This document shows positions 56,462 to 64,000 of a DNA stretch of 64,000 nucleotides, piece after piece. A program made the translations under genes and the position numbers. The DNA is from Trebouxia sp. TZW2008 (lineage: Eukaryota; Chlorophyta; Trebouxiophyceae; Trebouxiales; Trebouxiaceae), in the NCBI GenBank assembly GCA_002118135.1, contig BDIU01000023.1, positions 1,296 through 65,295 of the forward strand, given 5' to 3'. The stretch's first letter is position 1, and every line of letters begins with the position of its first letter. Under the pieces are notes generated by a model. That model was not told the DNA's origin and did no database searches. It saw only the letters and a list, made by a program, of their open reading frames with translations.

Positions 56462-57013
56462 GGCACCCGAAATTTGCTTGCTGCTCCGCAAAAATCAAAG
56501 GCCAAGAACTTTGCATTGGTGACCTCAATAGGCACAGGTGACTCCTTGTTTCCCCTCAATCTCCTGTTTGGGGTAGTTCCCTTGGCCATTTGCTTTGCCA
56601 ATCAAGCTGTTAGAACTGCATCTACATCAATTGTTGCCAAGATCACTTGTTTCTGCAGCAGCATCTATACGCACGAGCCACATAAGGACAGCTGTCAAGG
56701 GCTTGAGCCAGTCTTGGAACGCTTGTGACATGCTTTCGCATGTGCTGGTCATATCTATGTGCATTCAGGTCACTCATTGTCAGTACGGGGCCAGAAAATC
56801 ATGCACATCACAGCGCCTCACAACAGGCTGCAACAATGATCAGAGCTTAGCTTGCAGGCAAGCGCAGCATTGCGTCAATACTGGTGACTATAGTCAATAC
56901 GGCAAATTGCATGTCAACAGGTGCTGCTCTTCAAGAAGAGGGCCAAAGATGAGCTGCAAAGATATGGCTTTGACACCATTGTGCGCGCAGTTGATTCTCT
57001 CATGGCTCAGTAG
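56462..57013 (+). CDS. NAD(P)-binding Rossmann protein fragment, TIC62-like
   Basis: Two exons, 56462-56572 and 56921-57013, join in phase. They encode GTRNLLAAPQKSKAKNFALV, TSIGTGDSLFPLNLLFG, VLLFKKRAKDELQRYG and FDTIVRA, which is the core of the NmrA/SDR-like family (S-S-I-G-T block, then L-D-Y-T-I-V-R-P). The frame stops 7 residues later (DSLMAQ), where the family normally continues with PGG. The N-terminal glycine-rich NAD(P) loop was not found upstream. It may be a pseudogene or a gene whose 5' exons I missed. Confidence 0.6.
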
Positions 57014-57994
57014 GGACAGCTGCAACTGTCACCTGTGCAATTGCATGCGCCCATGACAGACATGCATGCTGCCCTAAGCAAATAAGCCAGATGATGAGTT
57101 GTCAACATGAAAAGGAGAGCTCAGGGCATGCCCTGACTGCGCAGTCAGGCTGAACACACGCACATGTTGTTGGATTCCAGGATCTTGGGGCAGAGCATGG
57201 AACAGCATCTAGGGGCACCTTTGAATGCAACGTTACACAAATGGAGATCACTAATGTAGATCCCGTGCAACAGCCAACTCAGCCACTGAGCATATATATG
57301 CTGACATTGACAAGCTTCAACCTTGTAGTCTTCAACAGTGCATGGTGCACAGAATTTTCACAGGGTGGTAGTAGGCTATCTTAGAGGATTCTTCAAGCTT
57401 GAGGGTAAATTACATGAAATGTTTGAGGAATTGTTCTGAAATTGTTCATTCGCGGATCTGATGGCACATTCCCATCATTGGCGGTGACGAAGAAAAGTTG
57501 TGTGTTTGCAAACCGTTGATTCCGACAGAACTTTGCGCTTGGTCATGCTATGTAGACATAAAAAGCGATTCAATGGTGGTGGTCTATATATAGAAGCAAG
57601 TACCCTGTAACGAATTGTTTTTCTTCAGCACGTGGCATCATCAGGCATGCTAAGCTGGCACTACACCTTTTTGCATAAATCTATACACACACATACATGT
57701 GGCGCTTAAAGAAATTGCTTGCACCTTGGTTGTTGGGCGCAAGCGTAAGCTCCACCTCTGCAATATATTGCAAGACTGATTCAAACCAATAGAATTTGTA
57801 CTATTCATGTGCATTGTCTATAATAATAAGCGCAAATGATTACATTGTTATATTCTATACAATCTGTACAACTAGCGATACAAATAGAAATGTATAAGAT
57901 CTAATCAACAGGTCACACATGTTCTATCAAGCCTGCTCACTGACGAACATAACTTGAACTGCAGACTGACACCAGCAAGCGCTGACTGTTGACA
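57014..57994. other. AT-rich intergenic region
   Basis: This is the 3' flank of the intronless minus-strand gene and contains TATATATAG-like stretches around 57590. No ORF is supported. Confidence 0.4.
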
Positions 57995-58864
57995 TCAGCT
58001 GGCAAGACTCTTGCCCTCTTTAAGAATGCATGCTGAGAGGTTCTCCACAGCACCTCGCAACTCCCGCATGACTTCACGCATAAACGAGTAGTGCTGGTGC
58101 ATCTCTGACGCATGCGCTGCGGCTGCTTCTTCTCCTAAATCCAAAACCTCATTCAACTTGACTGATAGGTGATCAAAAAAAGCAGCAGCTGCATCCATGG
58201 CTCCGCTAGCCTCGTTGAAAATGGGGCCAATCTTCTTTCTCAAGATGCCCTGAACATCCTTGATGATTTGCAGCGACTGAGCATGGTTGTCAGCACGGTT
58301 TTTGTATTCGCCCCGTGCCAACCATAATGTGTAGCCAATCCCCAAGGTCAGAGGTCCCACGACATGCCCTGCAATGTAGTAGTTCCTCACGGCACTCTCA
58401 TCACGACTTTGCCAGTATTTGTGCCACTCAGCTTTGGACTCAAGCTTCTTGGCCACTGCCTCGACTTCGTCAGCGAGCGTTGCAAGTTCCTGACCAGCTT
58501 TGGCAAGAGACCCGGCTGCTATCTTTGCATTTTGCTTGGCTGTCTGTGCATATTTGATGAGTGTTGGTATGAAAGAGTAAAACTCTGTGAACTCCAGGGC
58601 TGTGAATGTCCGAGTGAGTTTGCTGATGCCACACAGACAATCATTCTGCGCCTGCCACTTCACTTGAGACATGATGTCCTCAGCCTTCTGCCAGAACTCC
58701 TTGACTTCGTCGTGCGCACCAAGCCGCTTCAGTCCAGCGATGCTGTGGATCTGTCTGGTAGCAGCGTTGATGTGAGCAGTAAGATCCTTGCCTTGGATAG
58801 CCACGTCCATTGTTGCTGATGCGTGCTGGTGCTCACAGTGTAGCGCTGTGACCTCGGTCGGCAC
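57995..58864 (-). CDS. Intronless helical protein with one hydrophobic segment, unknown
   Basis: A 289-aa (or 271-aa from the Met at 58810) single-exon ORF, unusual among intron-rich neighbours. It is helical throughout. A first helical block of about 150 residues (QELATLADEVEAVAKKLESK) is followed by a short hydrophobic segment (YYIAGHVVGPLTLGIGYTLW) and then a second long helical block with an Ala-rich amphipathic stretch (EASGAMDAAAAFFDHLSVKL). Long helix, hydrophobic hairpin, long helix is a layout found in membrane-inserting helical proteins. That is a shape argument only. I recognise no family. It is divergent from the gene at 59519. Confidence 0.75.
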   Translation of the reverse strand: MPTEVTALHCEHQHASATMDVAIQGKDLTAHINAATRQIHSIAGLKRLGAHDEVKEFWQKAEDIMSQVKWQAQNDCLCGISKLTRTFTALEFTEFYSFIPTLIKYAQTAKQNAKIAAGSLAKAGQELATLADEVEAVAKKLESKAEWHKYWQSRDESAVRNYYIAGHVVGPLTLGIGYTLWLARGEYKNRADNHAQSLQIIKDVQGILRKKIGPIFNEASGAMDAAAAFFDHLSVKLNEVLDLGEEAAAAHASEMHQHYSFMREVMRELRGAVENLSACILKEGKSLAS

Positions 58865-59518
58865 GGAAGGTCTACAGTGGGACCGCTGTTGCGGGATGCG
58901 GTGACCTTGCTTGTGTCACCTCCGCAGCAACTGCAAGCAACCCGACTCTGATGCTGCACTGCAGATGACATTACCGGGATTCAATTGCGTGCGTCGCATC
59001 GGCCTTCGCGGCTCTGCAGCCAGGCTTTACCTTGGTATCTCCGGAAGTCACCAGGCGACTCGCAGATGAAGGGACACCAGCAGCAGCTTTAGAGCTGCAT
59101 ATGTTTGCGTGTATCCTCGCGTCTAGCACTAGATTTGCTTGGTGTATAGGTCTGCTCGTAACGAAGTATTGCGTCTGGAAAGTGGCGATTGGGCTACCTG
59201 TTAGGAAAAATTAGGGAATGGTGGCAATTGGTGGGCGTTTCGTGCTCGAAGAATAATTTGGCTCTGGGCGTTGTCGTACTTTGGTGGGCGTGTCACTATA
59301 GGAGGGCAGGCACTTATCGCGGTAACCTCAATATCATAAGCAAAGAGTCTTGAATTCACCTGAGCGGTGCGCGGTCGTGCAGGTGTTTTTCATTGCCTCA
59401 AGGTTTCAAGGCAAGCTCGCAAACAGTTTCATACCATCTTTGTAGGCTGGTCGGGAGCACGAGCGAGGTCATCACCACGAGCAGCAATCGGCTTTGCAAG
59501 CAGAAACCTCTGCACACG
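58865..59518. promoter_or_regulatory. Divergent intergenic region of the intronless pair
   Basis: This is a 654-bp head-to-head gap. GGTGGGCGT occurs twice (about 59230 and 59283) within the stretch GGTGGGCGTTTCGTGC and GGTGGGCGTGTCACT, which could be a shared regulatory element. Confidence 0.4.
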
Positions 59519-60160
59519 ATGGAAGCTGCTGCGATAGTGTCTGTAGTTCTCAGGATAGTCGAGACAATAGGGCCTTGGCTCGTCAAGCTGTTCATGTTGG
59601 TGGCTGTTTACGTTTTCCTACGCTCCTTTCAGACCAACAGAGTCCACAACGCTGTCCACAAAGCTGTGGAAACGGCCCACCATGCATTGATGGCCATCTA
59701 CGCAGATCTTAAGCCTTTGTCAAGACCACTACTGGAAGTATATGCGCTTATCGCCGCAGGAAATGGTGTTGTGTTCCCTGACTGGACTGACCCCAACATC
59801 CATGTTCTATATAGAATGCTTTTTCGTCCCCGTGCTCCGCAGCTTGTGCCTGTTGTTACTGGTGTGCCCAATGCAGCCCAACCCGTGCCCAGGCCTCAGA
59901 GCCTGAAAGTGACAAACAACAGCAGTGCAACTTTACAGCTCACCTGCAAAGAATCAGTGCTCTTTGAACATTTCCTCAAGCAAGGTCAAACCTTAACCCT
60001 CCCTGACAATATCAAGTCTCCGGCCACAGTCGTGGTGCAAGGTTACCTAGAGGACTTCAAGACAGTCATGCTGGTGCATCGCATTGATTTCCACCAGGTT
60101 CAACATGTGTCGATCAAAGATATGAATGGTAGCATTCAGATGGTTCCCTGTGATGCCTAG
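59519..60160 (+). CDS. Intronless membrane-anchored protein, unknown
   Basis: The ATG at 59519 gives 213 aa; an in-frame ATG at 59393 would give 255 aa. A hydrophobic N-terminus (IGPWLVKLFMLVAVYVFLRS, possibly two segments) precedes a helical linker and a Pro-rich hinge (PVPRPQ). A beta-rich C-terminal domain follows (SLKVTNNSSATLQLTC, KSPATVVVQGYLEDFKTVM, VSIKDMNGSIQMVP). No family is recognised. It is a single exon, like its divergent partner at 57995-58864. Confidence 0.75.
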   Translation: MEAAAIVSVVLRIVETIGPWLVKLFMLVAVYVFLRSFQTNRVHNAVHKAVETAHHALMAIYADLKPLSRPLLEVYALIAAGNGVVFPDWTDPNIHVLYRMLFRPRAPQLVPVVTGVPNAAQPVPRPQSLKVTNNSSATLQLTCKESVLFEHFLKQGQTLTLPDNIKSPATVVVQGYLEDFKTVMLVHRIDFHQVQHVSIKDMNGSIQMVPCDA

Positions 60161-61080
60161 GGCTATTCAGGGTTGCAGCGGTGTTGGTTCAGCAGCAACA
60201 GTTGCATGTATATACTAGGATGCAGTCATTTGTGGTTGAGACTTAGACGAGCCCATGTGTATGTTTGCACAACGTGACGACAACACAATACAATAGTATA
60301 CATGTATGTGACTGCAATTATTATATCAGATTGCCTCATGTCTTAGCGAGTAGGTTGCCCAAAATTTGGCTTTCTAAACTTGTTAGCTGCCTCAAGATTT
60401 GGAGCTTACGCGTAATGATTGCCTAATATGTTGCTGATGCTTACAACTCTGAGTGCATATCTGGTCAAACAGCAAAGACAGCTCGCAAATTTGCCAATGA
60501 AGTGATACATTGATATGCGCATGCCAGTGCTAGCCTGACAACATGCAAACGGCTGCAACATGCAAGCAACTCAGTGACTGCACGATCAAGACTAGTTTGC
60601 TTATTGTGCTTGACTTGTGACCAGTAAGTGGGCTTGCCAGCACAGCTGAAGCCTCAAGCATGCGTGTGCGCACAGAGCAGCCACACATAAGTAATTACAT
60701 TGATGGCCACAGTCTAGGCACTGCGTTGCCACCTTGTCCTGCAGCGAGAAGTTCCATGCACGACATTGCTCTCAACCTTGGAAGTGTACAGACCACGTCC
60801 AACCTCTCCTACCTCAAGCTTTGATGTGGCCCTACAAATCTGTTTTCGCAAACCGCATGCTCAGCCCCCTACAGTGAAGTGAAGGATGCAACACGTAGCA
60901 GCATGGCCATCACAACCGTACCAAGCTTGCTATGTCTTCTTCCCACACAGCCCCATGGCCAGTTCCAGTGCTGATTAGCAACATCTTGCAACACACAATG
61001 TGTGCACTGCAGGTAGACCGTACACAGTCAAGAACAACTCACATTTTGTGCTCGTAGGCTCATCTTTAGGTTCAGCGTAA
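60161..61080. other. No gene recognised
   Basis: This is where upstream exons of the CWF19L2-like gene should be. Short splice-bounded frames at about 60755-60812 and 61012-61058 exist, but neither encodes the CwfJ domain-1 motifs (C-x-x-C, GHCxIVPxxH). Confidence 0.4.
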
Positions 61081-63114
61081 CACGCTCCTGGGGTCTGCCT
61101 ATTTTGCGGCAATGACATCATCTTCACAGACACGGCCGTGAGACTAGGAGATGCCAGTAGCTATGCTGTGGTGCACTGCATCCCAGTGCCTCCTGATATT
61201 GCTGCTAAGGCTCCCTTATATTTCAAGAAGGGCATTGATAATGCTGAATCAGAGTGGAGTCAGCACCATGCCAAGCGCATGATAGAAACTGGTGGCAAAG
61301 TGAGTCCTTTACACTTTGCTGTTGTGGCTTGGTTGTCACACCGTGTAAGTTGTCATGCTGTGAAGTTATGATGGGGTTCACTGCATCCCAGTGCCTCCTG
61401 ATATTGCTGCTAAGGCTCCCTTATACTTCAAGAAGAAGGGCATTGATGATGCTGAGTCAGAATGGAGTCAGCATCATGCTAAGCACATCATTGAGACTGG
61501 TGACAAAGTGAATCCTGAGCAACTTTCTGTTGACTGAATGTGTATGAATGTGTCAGCACCATGAAAAGCACATTATAAAAAGTGGTGGCAAGGTGAGTCT
61601 GCCCTTTTGAGGATTGATCTTGGTGTCAGACCAGCGCATAGTTGGATGAACAATTGCAAGCAGCAGCATGCAGGCAGCTTTTGACAAATAATGTCAAACA
61701 CAGCATGCCAATGCAGAAAGCGCTGACTTGCATTGACTCTGTTGTTTATGATGAAACCATAAACACACTGACCTACCTATGGACCCCTTGCAAGACGCAA
61801 CCATCAACCTGGAACACAGCATGCCAATGCAGAGATTGGTGACTTGCATTGACAACATTGTTCATGACAAAGCCATAAACACATTGACATACCTATGGAC
61901 CCCTTGCAAGACGCTACGAACAGGTAGCTTCCCATAGTGCAAATTGCAATCAGTGTGTTGGCGCAGGGACTGGTGAGATGGACCATTGCGAGAAATTGCA
62001 AGCAGGCACGTCCTCAGCAACAGACTCAACAGACTGAAAAGCAGCATTTCAATGCAGAGACTGATCAATTGGATGTTTGCAAGATGCTGCAAGCTGGCAG
62101 CTTCTGAATCAATGCAGCTTACACATATACATTCAATGCAGAAAGTGGTGAATTGACCAGCTTTTCACGATGACAGTGTCAACGACCAACATGTCTTCTT
62201 ACAACCTCAACAAGGCGTTTGAGTGTCAATGCAGGGGTTGAGAGGAAGCATTCCCGCCAATTTTCCCTACTTCCACGTTGAGTTCAACCTGACTAAGGGC
62301 TTTGTCCATGTGATTGACAATGAGAGCAAGTTTGATCCCCAGTTTGGACGCAACATCTTGATAGGACTGTTGGGCTTGCCTGAGGAAGATATGCACAGGA
62401 GAAGTTTGGATGTGTTGATTGGCTGCTTGTCCCGTTTCAACATTTTCTTGATGCAATGACTCTCTTACAGAAAATGTCATGATGTCAAGTTGGTTTGAGG
62501 ACATTATGTACAGGTATAACAGCCTCTCTCCATTGCAATGGAGTCATGACTGTTGCTCTTTTATCAGAAAATGAACTGACATGAAGATTTGACCTGTCTG
62601 AGGAACACAGGTACTGTACTGTCTTGATATAACAACAGCATTTATTCATAAAAGCAACAACTTACAATCAGTTGGCCCTTACTGTGAAAGGGTACAGGGT
62701 TCAGGGTACGGGGTAGTATCTTGTACCCCGTACCTCACAACACTCAGGAAGATTTGCACAGGTACAGCGCTGTGTTGTTGTGACAACTGCTTTCCTCCTC
62801 ACGAAACTATGCTGACATCAACATGATTGCAGAAGGACATGCACCGGTACAGTATCCTGTTGACGTCATGACTGCTGTCGTTCCTGCAAAAATTGCCCTT
62901 ACAGCACTTTGTTGACAGAATGATTGTCGCCTTACTCACAGAAAGTGTCATGACATCAAAATGTCCATTGCTGTCAATAGAGGTAGCCTGGGCTGAACAT
63001 ATGTTGCTGCACTTCAGGCGTGCCAAGACTGAGAGCAACCAGGCTCAACAGCAGTGGGTGCTGGACTTGGCCAAGAAATGGGATGCAAATGACTGGACCA
63101 AGCAGCTTGCCTAA
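61081..63114 (+). CDS. CWF19L2: CWF19-like protein 2, C-terminal part
   Basis: Clear exons are about 61110-61299, 62235-62398 and 63018-63114. The first encodes DIIFTDTAVRLGDASSYAVV, HCIPVPPDIAAKAPLYFKKG and ESEWSQHHAKRMIETGGK. The second gives GLRGSIPANFPYFHVEF, HVIDNESKFDPQFGRNIL and LPEEDMH; the third AQQQWVLDLAKKWDANDWTK. These are the CwfJ C-terminal domains 1 (end) and 2 of CWF19L2, a spliceosome-associated protein of lariat turnover. Only the C-terminal portion is present; the HIT-like part with its histidines is missing. The exon 2 end (62398) is followed by GA rather than GT, but GT-bearing copies of that junction follow downstream. Confidence 0.78.
61376..61600 (+). repeat. Tandem copies of a CWF19L2 exon
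   Basis: 61376-61510 copies 61171-61305 at a 205-bp offset, with one extra AAG codon and an intact donor. It reads HCIPVPPDIAAKAPLYFKKK and then ESEWSQHHAKHIIETGDK. A third, short copy at 61545-61600 keeps QHHEKHIIKSGGK and the GTGAGT donor. Confidence 0.9.
61690..62235 (+). repeat. Reiterated acceptor regions in a CWF19L2 intron
   Basis: Two long units of about 119 bp (at 61697 and 61816) and three shorter ones repeat CAATGCAG followed by A-rich sequence (near 62053, 62132, and the real acceptor at 62234). The long unit includes CATTGACATACCTATGGACC. Confidence 0.82.
62385..62850 (+). repeat. Reiterated donor regions in a CWF19L2 intron
   Basis: GAAGATATGCACAG|GA (exon end) recurs as GACATTATGTACAG|GTATAA (near 62505), GGAACACAG|GTACTG (62610), GAAGATTTGCACAG|GTACAG (62762) and GGACATGCACCG|GTACAG (62838). 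Intervening sequence is also related (TGTTGTTGTGACAACTGC and similar). Confidence 0.78.
62705..62734. repeat. Inverted repeat (hairpin)
   Basis: GGTACGGGGTA and TACCCCGTACC form an 11-bp perfect stem around an 8-base loop, inside the CWF19L2 intron. Confidence 0.9.
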
Positions 63115-64000
63115 AAGCTTTTGTTTTTTTGGACAAGAGAACCTCCAAAGACATTGATCCAAGCTGTAGGCAATGCATGGGATTGAGATTGCAGCAATTT
63201 GTTACGTTATTTTGCTGAAAACTTTGGAGCAATGAAAATCGCCTTAAAGACCTGAAATTTCACATCAAACTACCACTACTTGTGCTTGATTTGGACATCT
63301 AAATGCAGACCTGTACGGGAATCAGCTAAGTAGCTGTCACCTGTAAATTTCCTCAGAAAACTCAACTCAAATTTGGAGGCGTTAGTCAAAGCATTGACAG
63401 CTCAAACAATGTGATTTCAGCGTGTTGTTTGGGAGCTGTACCAAGCTTACTTTCCGCAAAGTTTGCTGCTTGTGCGTCTCACATGGGCCTGTAGAGATCT
63501 GTCTGCAAACTCTACAGATCTGCCTGCAAATGTTGCTCATGGGATTCTGGGCTGGCTGTTGCTCTTGCTGCAAGTACTGAAGTGGTTGGACAGACATTTC
63601 GGCAGCTTGCATGGCTCGATTATTGTGGGCTTTACCGACTGGTTCGACATGACTTTCAAATAAGGTTTGTTGCCGCTGGAACAGGAAACGGAGTTGAGTC
63701 CACAGGCAGTTTTTGGAATGCAATGGTAGTGAAATCTATACTGATTACTGATGAGCAGGGTGCTACCTGGGTAGAGCCAAGCATATATGATCAAGTCTAT
63801 CGCATTGAGGTTTAGTCTGCTGTCTGCCAGTGTGCCACTGTGTAGATGCCAAAACAGACTGTCATGGCCAACAGCACTTACTTTTGCAACGCATGCAAAC
63901 GGCATCTTGACATTGGCTCGCGGCGTCACTGCCGCAGCTGCAACAGGCGAACCTGAGGAGAAGGCTTGCAGGGGGCGGGCGGCAGTGGCAAAACCTCTGA
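63115..64000. other. 3' flank and unresolved right edge
   Basis: A 66-codon frame (63463-63663, +) has a hydrophobic run (GILGWLLLLLQVLKW) and may be an exon. At 63864-63956 (+) a 30-codon ORF encodes FCNACKRHLDIGSRRHC, then RSCNRR, with two CxxC-type pairs suggesting a zinc site. Neither is assigned, and the next gene probably continues beyond the window. Confidence 0.3.

Noticed and set aside
58315..58819. Plus-strand ORFs opposite the intronless 57995-58864 gene
   Set aside because: The minus-strand frame is longer, uninterrupted over 289 codons and has coherent helical composition; the others are shadows.

Overview
This is nuclear DNA from an intron-rich eukaryote, most likely a green alga (chlorophyte). 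Nearly every gene is split by short introns, mostly GT-AG, that could be joined by hand with phase-consistent codons. The gene families point to the green lineage: a BIM-type bHLH factor, a PHLOEM PROTEIN 2-LIKE A10-type protein, a BAHD acyltransferase and a TIC62-like fragment. A CCDC113/CFAP263 gene implies a motile-cilium stage at some point in the life cycle. I cannot name the species. A trebouxiophyte is a guess based on style only.

Layout: 1-118 edge exon of an unknown gene (-); 1577-1790 dispersed repeat; 2332-3307 bHLH factor (+); 3764-14175 importin-11 (-), 20 exons; 15119-18405 eIF3i (+), 8 exons; 18933-22513 F-box/Sel1-repeat protein (+); 23356-25574 EamA/DMT transporter (+); 26486-30195 BAHD acyltransferase (-); 30472-36393 HBS1-like translational GTPase (-); 36677-38817 TPR protein (+); 39035-41208 CCDC113 (-); 41773-43824 PP2-A10-like membrane protein (+); 44435-46501 YIF1 (-); 46848-48997 nocturnin-like EEP phosphatase (+); 50595-51208 truncated, frameshifted eIF5 (+); 51822-52615 tandem repeat; 56462-57013 TIC62-like fragment (+); 57995-58864 (-) and 59519-60160 (+), two divergent intronless genes of unknown function; about 61081-63114 C-terminal part of CWF19L2 (+).

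The genes are housekeeping and unlinked in function: nuclear transport, translation initiation (eIF3i, eIF5), ribosome rescue (HBS1), ER-Golgi traffic (YIF1), NADPH or mRNA metabolism (nocturnin), splicing (CWF19L2). Several are arranged head-to-head with short shared upstream regions: HBS1/TPR, CCDC113/PP2-A10, YIF1/nocturnin, and the intronless pair.

The most unusual structure is in the introns. In at least five genes they contain tandem copies of the adjacent splice junction plus neighbouring exon sequence (partial exon duplications, or arrays with a period of about 57-65 bp). Introns also carry a pogo-like MITE family with TA target sites; one copy forms part of a 5' splice site. At least two introns use a GC donor, both reading GCAAGC. 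Together these suggest active junction duplication and turnover in intron-exon structure.
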